Below, piece by piece: positions 27,510 to 35,876 of a stretch of DNA of 64,000 nucleotides (positions are counted from its first letter, which is position 1; each line of letters opens with the position of its first letter). The stretch is taken from contig NZ_JACVAC010000006.1 of assembly GCF_014851685.1 (NCBI RefSeq), positions 62,001 to 126,000 on the forward strand, given 5' to 3'. The notes below the pieces were generated by a model. That model was given only the letters and a program-made list of their open reading frames with translations. It had not been told where the DNA came from and did not search any database. This DNA is from Pseudomonas sp. PDM05 (lineage in GTDB: Bacteria > Pseudomonadota > Gammaproteobacteria > Pseudomonadales > Pseudomonadaceae). The translations under genes were made by a program, and so were the position numbers.

Positions 27510-27660
27510 ATGCCTGCTCCAGCCCCCCGCCTCTCCGACCGCCAACTCAAGGCAGCCAAGGCAAAAGACAAGGATTACGTCCTCAGCGGTGGTGACGGCC
27601 TTCAGCTCCGGGTCAGGAACAATGGCTCGATGCTGTGAAACTTCAACTGCCGCGAACCGA
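27510..27660 (+). pseudogene. 5' relic of a second P4-type integrase
   Basis: The first about 50 codons repeat the intact integrase at 14225: MPAPAPRLSDRQLKAAKAKD, then DYVLSGGDGLQLRVRNNGSM, where a Trp codon has become TGA (27636-27638), then NFNCREP. Similarity then stops and the rest of the gene is gone. The upstream sequence, including GGTGTCAGAGGTAGCTCTC, is also conserved. It is the left end of an older island whose integrase has been lost. Confidence 0.88.
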
Positions 27661-27744
27661 GCGAAATGTAGTGCTCAAGCATGCAAAAAATCTCGACTCA
27701 AGCGATGATGAGGCAAAACGCCACCACTCATAAGGACATACCTC

Positions 27745-29439
27745 GTGGAAGCCTCGTCAACTATTCGCAGCATGCTGGCCAACAACCGCATCATCGTGCC
27801 CGCCTACCAACGCGCCTATGCCTGGGACACGCCAGCCGAAGGTTCGAGCCGCGCCAGCCAGACGCAGGTGTTTCTCTCCGACCTGGAAGCCTACCGCAGC
27901 AGTCATTCCCGCAGCGCTTATTACTTCGGCCACTTCCTGTTTGAACAAACGCAGGGAGAGTATCGGGTTATTGACGGCCAGCAGCGCCTGACCACGATCA
28001 CGCTGTTTCTGGCGGCCTTGTTCGCGTGCCTGCAAGCAAAGCGTGCCCTGACCGAAGATGAGCAGGACTGCTACAAAGATATGATCAAACGGGAAAGTCA
28101 GATCCGCTTCAAAACGGTCGACTACGACAACCAGACCTTTGTCGATTATGTGATCAACCAGTCCAGAACGGCCGCCCCTGCTTCGCTGACCACATCCGCC
28201 CAACGACTCATCAATGCGTTCGACTTCTTCAAAAAGAAGCTGGGCGCTCAGCCTGAAACCTACTTGACCGACATGCTGCGGATCGTGTCCCAGGCATCGT
28301 GCAGTACGCACCCGGTGCGAGACGAGGCTGAAGCCATCCAGATGTTCATCTTCCAGAACAACCGCGGCAAGCGCCCGTCCAACCTGGAGGTGGTGAAGGC
28401 GCAATTCATGTATGCCATCCACCTTCATGGCGAAGACCAACAAGCGAAAGACAGCCTGATCGAAGAAATCCAGAATCGCTTCGAGACCATCTACAAGTCG
28501 ATCTCGGCGATTGAATACCGGATCAATGAAGACGACGTGCTGCAGTACACCTTGCGCGTTCACTTCAATTCCCTATGGGAAAGCGGCGCGCTGGAGCGGA
28601 TTGACAAGATGCTCGCAGCAGAGGCGCCTCTTGAATTTGTGAAAGATTTCACCAGTTCACTGGCTATCAGTTTCGAGCATTTGTCGGTTTTCTTCGGCGA
28701 TGACGAGCGAAACAGTTTTCCGATCCACTCACTGGTGACTTTGGGCGGGATCGCGGTTGTATTGCCATTTATTCTCAAGGCCTACCGCTTTGGCCTTCCC
28801 CTATCGGACAAGAACCAGCTTTGCGTCGCCTTTGAGAGCCTGATCATCCGCCATCGCTTGATTGGCACCCGTGCGGATATCACTTCCCGCATCAATGATG
28901 CTTACGAGGCGTTTACCAGCGACGCGCCGTCGATAGCTCCGGTCCTTGAACTCATCGATTACCTCAAGACTACAAAAAATTGGTGGTGGGCCTATTGGAA
29001 CAACGAAAAGCTGGCGGAGGCGCTGGAAGTTGAAATCGGTCACCCGACCGCCAAGCACCTGCTATGGAAATATGAAGTGCACCTGAAAGGTCAGGGTCAA
29101 CGCGGCTACGAGCCGCAGCGCTATAGCGACATCAAGCGTCCAGAGCTGGAACATATCGCTCCTTCCACCGAGCCCACAGCCCGTCCACATGGCTACGGTA
29201 CCTACGACGAAATCTTCAAAGGCGAATACCTCAACTGCCTCGGTAATTACCTGCTGCTGTCCAAATCCCACAACTGTGCAGTGGGAAACATCCCGTTCGC
29301 CGAGAAACTGGCAACCTACCAGCACAACGCCCAACAACGAGAAATAGCGAAGTTTGCCAGCGCTGGTAGCGTTTGGGATCAGGATGCAATCCAAGTTCGT
29401 CACGATAAAATCGTCGCCGCGCTGATGGCTGAACTTTAA
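27745..29439 (+). CDS. DUF262-DUF1524 protein (GmrSD-like type IV restriction)
   Basis: The 564-aa protein begins with a DUF262 (ParB/GmrS-like) domain: IIVPAYQRAYAWD (17-29), GEYRVIDGQQRLTTITLFL with the DGQQR nucleotide-binding motif (77-81), and MFIFQNNRGKRPSNLEVVKA. The C-terminal DUF1524 (GmrD-like, HNH-type) domain shows PELEHIAPST near residue 470 and a late CLGNYLLLSKSHNCAVGN block with the expected Asn. Fused GmrS-GmrD proteins cut DNA with glucosylated hydroxymethylcytosine or other modified bases, using NTP. The start is GTG with AAGGA upstream. It stands alone just after the integrase relic. Confidence 0.85.
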   Translation: MEASSTIRSMLANNRIIVPAYQRAYAWDTPAEGSSRASQTQVFLSDLEAYRSSHSRSAYYFGHFLFEQTQGEYRVIDGQQRLTTITLFLAALFACLQAKRALTEDEQDCYKDMIKRESQIRFKTVDYDNQTFVDYVINQSRTAAPASLTTSAQRLINAFDFFKKKLGAQPETYLTDMLRIVSQASCSTHPVRDEAEAIQMFIFQNNRGKRPSNLEVVKAQFMYAIHLHGEDQQAKDSLIEEIQNRFETIYKSISAIEYRINEDDVLQYTLRVHFNSLWESGALERIDKMLAAEAPLEFVKDFTSSLAISFEHLSVFFGDDERNSFPIHSLVTLGGIAVVLPFILKAYRFGLPLSDKNQLCVAFESLIIRHRLIGTRADITSRINDAYEAFTSDAPSIAPVLELIDYLKTTKNWWWAYWNNEKLAEALEVEIGHPTAKHLLWKYEVHLKGQGQRGYEPQRYSDIKRPELEHIAPSTEPTARPHGYGTYDEIFKGEYLNCLGNYLLLSKSHNCAVGNIPFAEKLATYQHNAQQREIAKFASAGSVWDQDAIQVRHDKIVAALMAEL

Positions 29440-29559
29440 GTAAATTGCGCTCCGGCCCTGGTCTAAAAAACCGGGGCTGAGGCCGTCTGATGATGCGACG
29501 CCTAAAATGTGCAGCGTCATATTTTTGAAAGCCAACATAAAGACATGGAGTTATAAACA

Positions 29560-30099
29560 ATGATTCAGTGGCCAGCACATTCAAAGATAACTTGCCTGGA
29601 TTCAAACGATAAAATCATTGCCGTATCTGCGCGCAGCAGGCTGGACTTGTCGGACTCTCTGATGCTGAACCGCGACGAGAAAAAGCCATTATCTTGTCAA
29701 ATTGAAGTTTTAACCAAATCGGCAGACTGGACAACCTGGAATTCAATCAACGTAAAAAGGATTGAAGATCACATTGCCTATGACCTTGAGTTTGATGGTT
29801 ACAAGGTAACGATCGAGCGTATCAGCAAGCCGAGCAGAACGTTGTGCAGCAAACCTTTCAAGTGGAAACTTGAGATAAGTGCTGACTACGACGACACAGA
29901 GCTTGGACTGGATAAAAAACCTATCGGCACTCGATTTAAGGTAGCTCGAAGTGATGCATCCGTTAAAACAATCCAATCAAATATTGAGAAGGTCTTTGGC
30001 CTACCTCGTGGATCCGTTTGCTTACTGACTCCTGAAGCCAACAAGGCCAATTTGCGTTCCTCGATAAAAAGCCTCAGGAACAAATGGAAAAATAGCTGA
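29560..30099 (+). CDS. Hypothetical island protein
   Basis: The 179-aa product is basic, mixed alpha/beta by eye, and has no signal peptide or membrane segment. The sequence (WPAHSKITCLDSNDKIIAVS, RFKVARSDASVKTIQSNIEK, RSSIKSLRNKWKNS) matches no family I know. Base composition is clearly AT-richer than the neighbours, which points to a different source. A weak ribosome site (GGAGTTATAAACA) precedes the ATG. It lies between the GmrSD-like gene and the Zorya-like operon, with 120 and 382 bp gaps, so it is probably a separate unit. Confidence 0.7.
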   Translation: MIQWPAHSKITCLDSNDKIIAVSARSRLDLSDSLMLNRDEKKPLSCQIEVLTKSADWTTWNSINVKRIEDHIAYDLEFDGYKVTIERISKPSRTLCSKPFKWKLEISADYDDTELGLDKKPIGTRFKVARSDASVKTIQSNIEKVFGLPRGSVCLLTPEANKANLRSSIKSLRNKWKNS

Positions 30100-30481
30100 T
30101 TACTGATATTCGCTACTGCTTCGCGTAGATGTACAAAGACAATACAAGGCAAGCAGAAACAGCAAAGCCCGCACGAGTGCAATTGACTGCTGAGTGACAA
30201 TGCAAATGGTCACTCAGCGCCACTGAACGTTACAGAAAATGGCGCGTCCCCGCCGTTAAAGCACCAACCAGCCCCATCCAAACACGCTTTTCTTCCCCAC
30301 CACCTCAAGTACCGTCGCAGCCGGCCGATACAGGCAAGTGGCCATAATTCATTCGCGCCCATCACTTCGACAAATGGAATTCTCGTGTGAACATTCCCCT
30401 GCGCGGCACCATTGCCCTGCCCAGCAATTCGCCCTCCAGCTCGGTCATCCGCCCGTTCCATAACTTGAGACAGGGCTGAGC
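30100..30481. other. Region upstream of the AAA/Zorya-like operon
   Basis: This 382-bp gap holds no convincing gene. A 30-codon reading frame beginning GTG at 30387 ends in TGA two bases before the AAA start codon, so a short coupled leader peptide is possible. The operon promoter must lie here. Confidence 0.4.
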
Positions 30482-31444
30482 ATGTCTTCCAGAGACTACC
30501 TGTACAAAAATCTTCGCCCTGAACTCATCGCTCCCGACGCACCCGCACCCGCTGACGCCAGTGCAGCGCAACGCAGCAGCGAACCGCGCTTCACCCTTGA
30601 GCGGGACGTGGTGCTCTCGGCCAGTAATCGCCAGCAACTGGATGAGGCTTTAGTCAAGATTCGCTATCACGACGTCATCTATGAAACCTGGGGTTTCGCA
30701 CAGGTCGACCCAAGCGGCAGAGGCACGTTGCTCAATTTTCATGGTGCCCCAGGGACCGGCAAGACCCTCACCGCCGAAGCATTCGCGGGCAGTATCGGCA
30801 AGCGGTTGATCAATGCCAGCATCGCAGACCTGGAAAGCAAGTTCATGGGGGACACCTCCAAGAACATCGTCAGCCTGTTTGCCGCGGCGCGCAACGAGGA
30901 CGCGGTGCTGTTTCTCGATGAGGCCGATACCCTGCTCGGCCGTCGTCTCTCCTCAGTGACCCAGGGCATCGACAATGAAGTCAACGCGATGCGCTCAACC
31001 CTGTTGATCGAGTTGGAGAAACACCCCGGGATTGTGATTTTCGCCAGCAACTTTGCTCGCAATTACGACTCGGCGTTCGTCAGCCGCATCTCTCAGCATA
31101 TTCATTTCGAGCTTCCAGGTGACGACGAACGTCGGGGGATATGGGCCAAGTTGCTGGTCCAGGGCATCCCGCTGAGCGTGGTGCGCGAAGACCTGATTGA
31201 GGCGTTGGTGCAGCCCTCTGCCGGTCTCTCTGGCCGGGAAATCCGCACCTGCCTGCGCCTGGCGTTGCCCAAACCCTTGCTGGAAGGCGGCGGTGGGCGG
31301 TTGACGCCTGAGCATGTGCTCGGCGCCATCGAGCAATTGCTCCTGGCGCGCGATGATTTAAAAGTTTCCACACCTGGCGAACAGGCCGGGCGTACCGATA
31401 TTGCACGCAAATTGTTGGGCGTGAACTCAAGGAGTGATGGGTAA
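30482..31444 (+). CDS. AAA+ ATPase of the Zorya-like operon
   Basis: The 320-aa cytosolic protein is a single-domain AAA+ ATPase of the classic (FtsH/CDC48-like) type. After a 40-residue Pro/Ala-rich leader come Walker A GAPGTGKT (88-95), Walker B AVLFLDEAD (141-149), sensor-1 FASN (187-190), an arginine-finger candidate in FVSRISQHIHF (Arg202) and sensor-2 LSGREIRTC. The pore-loop-like SKFMGDTSKNIV follows Walker A. All ATPase residues look intact. The stop codon abuts the next ATG with no gap, and four genes follow head to tail. It probably remodels or loads a partner from the same operon; that is inference. Confidence 0.88.
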   Translation: MSSRDYLYKNLRPELIAPDAPAPADASAAQRSSEPRFTLERDVVLSASNRQQLDEALVKIRYHDVIYETWGFAQVDPSGRGTLLNFHGAPGTGKTLTAEAFAGSIGKRLINASIADLESKFMGDTSKNIVSLFAAARNEDAVLFLDEADTLLGRRLSSVTQGIDNEVNAMRSTLLIELEKHPGIVIFASNFARNYDSAFVSRISQHIHFELPGDDERRGIWAKLLVQGIPLSVVREDLIEALVQPSAGLSGREIRTCLRLALPKPLLEGGGGRLTPEHVLGAIEQLLLARDDLKVSTPGEQAGRTDIARKLLGVNSRSDG

Positions 31445-32677
31445 ATGGGCTGGTTGAGCAATATCAAAGGTTTTGTCAGCAAAGCGGTTCAGGTGGTCAA
31501 GGAGAAGGTCGTGGAGGCAGTCAACTGGCTCGCTGACAAGGCCGAAACCTTCGTTGGAGAGGTCAAGCGTCTATACAAAGCCGCCAAACCCTATATTTCC
31601 AATGCCCGTATGGTGCTGAGGACCATCGCCGCGAATGTGCCGATCCCTTGGGTTCAGGGCATCAGCATGGCACTCGACAAGGCACTGGCCGTCTTGGAGC
31701 ATCTGGATAGCCATCCGCTTGTAGCCAAGGTCGATGCGGCGATCAAATGGGTTATCGCCCGCGCCCGCGACATCAAGCGCCATCTGCTCAACGATCAGGA
31801 AGTCAAAGAAGCCGAACAGCGTGCCGCCGACCTCGAAGCCGCGATGGCGCAGGTTGATGAGTCGGGCCGCCAAGCGCTCGAAGGGCTGGCCATGAGCAAT
31901 CGCTACGAGCTGGTTCGCGCCCGGATCAGCCGGCTGGTCGAGGATGAAGCGTTCGTCAACTTCGAGCACTACTTACGCATTCGAGCCGTGCAGAAACTGC
32001 TGCCCCTGTACGAAGAGCAGATGGAGCACGTCAAGGATATTCACAGCGTGCTGGATGAGCCGCTGTTCATCATTCAGATCGCAAGCCAATTGATAGAAGG
32101 CCACGCCGAACTCGATGACGATGCCATGGAGCGCCTCGACAACTTGACCACCGCTCGATTCGGCAAGCCGGTGATCCCGTTCGTGTTCGAAGAGATGATC
32201 AATGTGTGGGGCTTGGACCTCAAGCAGCATCAAGACACCTGGGAGGAGCTGGGCAAGCGTGTGTCCCGCGACCAGGTGATCGTCAAGCGCCTGAACAATT
32301 TGGCGAAGCTCGAACCACTGCCGGTCGAAGAGGCCAAGGTGCTCGCCGACCTCGAAAAGCTGTTGCCTGCCGACGAGGCCCGCCTGGACAAACTTGCCAG
32401 CGAAGTCCTCGCCAAGCGCAACTATGTCTATGCCGCCGAGGGCTTTCTGCAATTACTGGAAAATGATGAGCAGCGCCTGATCGACCAAGACCGTGAATAC
32501 CTTATCGACGACGGGTTTGAGGTGGGTGAACTGCTGATTCGCTGCGCCCAGAACGGCGAGAGGTGGGAGGACCTCGAGCGCGAGGAACAATCGCTGATCA
32601 TCAGCTTCGCCAACATCTTCGAAGCCGACTGCCGCAAGCGTGCCGAACAATTCACCCAGGTTGAGGTGGCAGCGTGA
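31445..32677 (+). CDS. All-helical protein of unknown family in the Zorya-like operon
   Basis: The 410-aa product has no signal peptide and no clear membrane span. Its N-terminus (MGWLSNIKGFVSKAVQVVKE) is an amphipathic helix that could lie on the membrane. The rest reads as helices and coiled coil rich in Glu, Lys and Leu (EAEQRAADLEAAMAQVDESG, EEAKVLADLEKLLPADEARL). I see no catalytic motif. The ATG directly abuts the AAA stop and its own stop overlaps the zorA-like GTG, so it is produced stoichiometrically with both. It could be the adaptor or effector that replaces ZorC/ZorE. I cannot tell whether it corresponds to a type III Zorya component. Confidence 0.8.
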   Translation: MGWLSNIKGFVSKAVQVVKEKVVEAVNWLADKAETFVGEVKRLYKAAKPYISNARMVLRTIAANVPIPWVQGISMALDKALAVLEHLDSHPLVAKVDAAIKWVIARARDIKRHLLNDQEVKEAEQRAADLEAAMAQVDESGRQALEGLAMSNRYELVRARISRLVEDEAFVNFEHYLRIRAVQKLLPLYEEQMEHVKDIHSVLDEPLFIIQIASQLIEGHAELDDDAMERLDNLTTARFGKPVIPFVFEEMINVWGLDLKQHQDTWEELGKRVSRDQVIVKRLNNLAKLEPLPVEEAKVLADLEKLLPADEARLDKLASEVLAKRNYVYAAEGFLQLLENDEQRLIDQDREYLIDDGFEVGELLIRCAQNGERWEDLEREEQSLIISFANIFEADCRKRAEQFTQVEVAA

Positions 32678-34872
32678 GTGGCACAGTTCTGGAGTTCCTA
32701 TCGCCAGCCCTGGGGAACCCGTTGGAGTTGGTATTCTGCACGGTGATCATAGGCGGCATGCTGGTTTCGCTGATCACCGCCGAGGTGTTCGGCCGCGCTC
32801 CGGCGTGGGAGCGCAACTGGCAAGGCGGCACGCACAAGGGCGCGCTGGACATCGAGCACGGGTCACTTGGTGAATTGAATCAGGCAGTGGCCACCCTGCC
32901 AGAACGCATCGTAGCCAATATGCCGGGGCTGCTGTTGATCGTCGGCTTACTGGGAACTTTCCTGGGCCTGGGCATGGCTTTGGACAAAGCCTCGGGCATT
33001 TTGCAGGGCAACGCCGATTCTCTCAACGCAATGAGCGACTCGTTGGGCCAGCTCACGGGCATGATGAAAGACCTGGGTACCAAGTTCAAAACTTCGACCT
33101 GGGGGATCATCGCGTTTATCTCGCTGAAACTGTGGGACTCTGCACGCTGGTCCGCAGAAAGCCGCCGGACCGGCTGGTGCGTCGACCGCATGAAGCGCGA
33201 CATCGATAACCGCCGAGATCAGCACAAGAACGCAACCGAGCTGCGCGACCACCTCACCCGCCAGGCCTTGGCCAACGTCGGTGAGCAACTGGTACAGGCC
33301 ATTGCCGGTCAGACCCAATTGCTGGGCAATGAACTCAAGCAACTCAAGCTGATCGAGTTGAAGCGCGGACAAACCAGCGATGAACAGTTCGCACGGACCG
33401 CCGCCAATCTGGACGGGCAACTGCAGCAGTTGCAACAACTAAGCGGGCCGGACGGCTATCTCGCGGCACTGGCTAGCTACGCAGCCCACCTGCCGCGCCT
33501 GGACCTGCTCGAGGGCCAGGGAGAAACCCTGCTAGGCCTCGACGCTGGCCTCGGCCGCCTACAGGCACAACTGGGGCAGTCGAGCCAGCAGCTCGCCGGG
33601 TTGGGGAAAACACTCGAACACGGCCACCAGTTGACGGAGCGCCTGCAACAGACCGCGACCTTGCAGTGGGAGCACGCGCGAGATGAAAGTGAACGCCGTG
33701 AACGCCAGAGCCAAACCTTGCTGGCGACCCTGACAGAGCAGCATGGCGCGCAACTCGACGCAGACCGCGCGCAGGCTACTCACCTGCATGAGCGGTTTGA
33801 TCAGTTGGCCACACTGTCGACTACAGGTATCGAAGCGATACAGGCCGTTGGCGCACATACCCAGGCCAGCCAGCAGAGCCTGGAGCTGTTCGTCACAGCC
33901 AGTACCAACAACCTCAATACGCTCGAGCAAGCCGGCACGACCATGGGTAAAGCCGCGAAGCAGCTGGCCCAATCTGCAAGTGCCTTGGAAGGCAGCGTAT
34001 TAACCATGGAGAAGAGTGTCGGTGCGGCCATCGACAAGCTCAACGATGACTTCCATGCCCACCTGCAAACGATGCAGGGCAGTCTCGATGCCAACATCTC
34101 ACGCCTGAGTGATGTCATGAACGAGTTGCAGACCGGAATGATGGATAACGTCAACCGGATGAGCCAGGACTTCACTCACAACACCACGACGATGTCGGAG
34201 AACCTGCGATCGGCTACCGACAATATTTCCGAGGCCGTAGTCCGGCTCTCTGGCGAGGTCAATGAGGTGATGGCGAGCGTGAGCCGCAACATCGAAGGGG
34301 CAAACAGGGCTCAGACCAACGCCAGCGCGATGTTCACGACGACCAACGACGAGCTCAACGGCGCCATCAGTCAGATGGAAAAAAACATGCGGACGCTGGG
34401 GGAACAGATCACTCAAGGGTTGACTGACATCTCTGAGAGTAATAGGAACATGCGAGCCACGGGCAAGAAGCTCGAACAGTTGAAAGAACTGCCCGATAGC
34501 TTTGACAAGCTGCATGGGCATTTCCAGGAACTGCTCACCCAAGGCACGCAAACCTTGCTAGTGCTCGAAAAACTGCCAGGTGAGTTGCGCAGCGACCCGC
34601 ACCAGCGCGGCCAACTGCTCAGCGAGGCGGTGAAAAACCTGGCGCAGCTGTCCTCCCAACTCAAGACACTGACAACCAGCACGCAGCAAGGCACACAGCA
34701 GGTCGCCAACCTGCCCCAGGCGCTGGCGGAAACGGTCGGGCAGCAGTTCTCCAATCACCTGCAACCCTTGCAGCAAGCGGCGGGTTCTACGGTTGCCCTG
34801 CTCCAGCAGATGGCCGATCAAACCCGGCAGCCTGCGGCACGCAAACCTTCCGACGAGCCTCTGACAGCGTGA
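32674..34872 (+). CDS. zorA: ZorA-like MotA/TolQ/ExbB stator protein with long coiled-coil tail
   Basis: The 732-aa inner-membrane protein resembles ZorA, the proton-channel subunit of the Zorya anti-phage motor. Membrane segments are about 17-38, 84-104 (MPGLLLIVGLLGTFLGLGMA) and 138-155 (FKTSTWGIIAFISLK), the MotA/ExbB pore pattern. From about residue 190 onward it is a 500-residue helical tail rich in Gln and Leu, with alternating coiled-coil segments. Known ZorA proteins have such a cytoplasmic tail and similar length. It starts with GTG overlapping the previous stop (GTGA). The ZorB-like gene follows 7 bp later. Confidence 0.9.
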   Translation: MSGTVLEFLSPALGNPLELVFCTVIIGGMLVSLITAEVFGRAPAWERNWQGGTHKGALDIEHGSLGELNQAVATLPERIVANMPGLLLIVGLLGTFLGLGMALDKASGILQGNADSLNAMSDSLGQLTGMMKDLGTKFKTSTWGIIAFISLKLWDSARWSAESRRTGWCVDRMKRDIDNRRDQHKNATELRDHLTRQALANVGEQLVQAIAGQTQLLGNELKQLKLIELKRGQTSDEQFARTAANLDGQLQQLQQLSGPDGYLAALASYAAHLPRLDLLEGQGETLLGLDAGLGRLQAQLGQSSQQLAGLGKTLEHGHQLTERLQQTATLQWEHARDESERRERQSQTLLATLTEQHGAQLDADRAQATHLHERFDQLATLSTTGIEAIQAVGAHTQASQQSLELFVTASTNNLNTLEQAGTTMGKAAKQLAQSASALEGSVLTMEKSVGAAIDKLNDDFHAHLQTMQGSLDANISRLSDVMNELQTGMMDNVNRMSQDFTHNTTTMSENLRSATDNISEAVVRLSGEVNEVMASVSRNIEGANRAQTNASAMFTTTNDELNGAISQMEKNMRTLGEQITQGLTDISESNRNMRATGKKLEQLKELPDSFDKLHGHFQELLTQGTQTLLVLEKLPGELRSDPHQRGQLLSEAVKNLAQLSSQLKTLTTSTQQGTQQVANLPQALAETVGQQFSNHLQPLQQAAGSTVALLQQMADQTRQPAARKPSDEPLTA

Positions 34873-34879
34873 GACGGTC

Positions 34880-35569
34880 ATGAAAGAAAAACCCAACGAA
34901 TGGGTCTCGATCTCCGACCTGATGGCGGGGGTAATGGCCGTAGTGATGCTGATGCTTGTGGTGTCGGTGCTGCAAAACAAAGCGGCCGAGGCGGCGATGG
35001 CAGTTGAGAAACAGCAGATGGAGGCCGCTCGTCAGAAAGAGCGCAGCAAAGGCGACGCCGCCCAGCGGGCAAGCCTGAGCAACCTGCTGGCCGCTATGCA
35101 GTCAGACCTGCAGCGCACCGGCGAAACGGATCTGGTGGACATCGACATTCAGAACCGCCGCCTGACCCTCCCCGACAATGCCTTCGCCCGAGGAAGTGCC
35201 TGCATCACCCCTGCCGCCCAGGCCGCACTGACCCTGCTCAGCGCGCGGGTGGCCACCTTTATCCAGGATTACGGCCAGGGGCAAGTGCTGGTAGAGGGGC
35301 ATACAGACAACCTGCCAGTGTCTCGCCCGGTCACCGACTATGAGCGTTTTTGCACGGTGTATGACGACAACTACACCTTGTCTGCCGCACGGGCACGCGA
35401 GGCTCGCAAGCTGCTGATTCAGGCGCTCGAACCACAGCAGGCACGGCGCGTGGTGGTGGCAGGCTACGGTGACTCACGCCCAAAACCGGGCGTAGACCCA
35501 TCCAGTGCGCTCAACCGTCGAGTGGAAGTGCAACTGGTAGTGGCCACGCAGCCGACGACGGCAAATTAG
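34880..35569 (+). CDS. zorB: ZorB-like OmpA/MotB-domain protein
   Basis: The 229-aa protein has a short cytoplasmic N-terminus and a single membrane helix, WVSISDLMAGVMAVVMLMLV (8-27). Asp13 lies at the position of the proton-carrying Asp of MotB/ZorB. A short coiled-coil linker is followed by an OmpA peptidoglycan-binding domain with EGHTDNLP (140-147) and LNRRVEVQL (211-219). Two cysteines (ACIT, RFCTV) may form a periplasmic disulphide. With the ZorA-like protein it should form a membrane stator anchored to the cell wall. It is the last gene of the four-gene operon. Confidence 0.9.
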   Translation: MKEKPNEWVSISDLMAGVMAVVMLMLVVSVLQNKAAEAAMAVEKQQMEAARQKERSKGDAAQRASLSNLLAAMQSDLQRTGETDLVDIDIQNRRLTLPDNAFARGSACITPAAQAALTLLSARVATFIQDYGQGQVLVEGHTDNLPVSRPVTDYERFCTVYDDNYTLSAARAREARKLLIQALEPQQARRVVVAGYGDSRPKPGVDPSSALNRRVEVQLVVATQPTTAN

Positions 35570-35876
35570 CCCGATGCAGCCCACGCTCTATATGGGTCGG
35601 CTAAGGACCCGGTTGTTGCAGGCGGGTTGCCGGCGGCCCTTTGCGCTCGCTGGGCAATAGGCGTACGAAGGTGTCCTAGGCCGGGTCTGCCGCCTGATGA
35701 AAACACCCCAGCCGCGCCCGCAGCCAGCGCACTAGCCAACCGTGGTGGTCGGTGTGCAGACGGGCGATCGACTGAGGCGCTTCGTGGGGAGGGAGGGTGG
35801 CCGAAATGGTCGGCTGCGCGCATTAAGAATAAATCACAACCCAGCCTAAAGGCCCGGGGATGACAATTGTCCGCGC
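35570..35876. other. Gap after the Zorya-like operon with an amber-interrupted frame
   Basis: This 307-bp gap lacks an intact convincing gene. One frame starting ATG 35592 reads MGRLRTRLLQAGCRRPFALA, is interrupted by TAG at 35658 and 35733, and ends at TAA 35847. It may be a decayed gene or a structured non-coding element. An alternative frame from a TTG at 35627 is open for 78 codons but of odd composition. Confidence 0.45.

Larger units (their letters stand above)
27159..27744. other. Island junction: repeats, second att copy and integrase relic
   Basis: This 586-bp stretch has no intact gene. It holds paired GGTATTCC motifs (27227-27247), the second copy of the ssrA tail and terminator (27308-27365), a decayed copy of the integrase promoter repeat (about 27430-27496), and the integrase relic (27510-27660). 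The region from 27323 to about 27655 is a diverged duplicate of 14038-14370. Confidence 0.8.

Noticed and set aside
35627-35863. 78-codon frame after the zorB-like gene
   Set aside because: TTG start, Arg/Ala/Pro-rich composition and overlap with another frame; not supportable as a protein gene.
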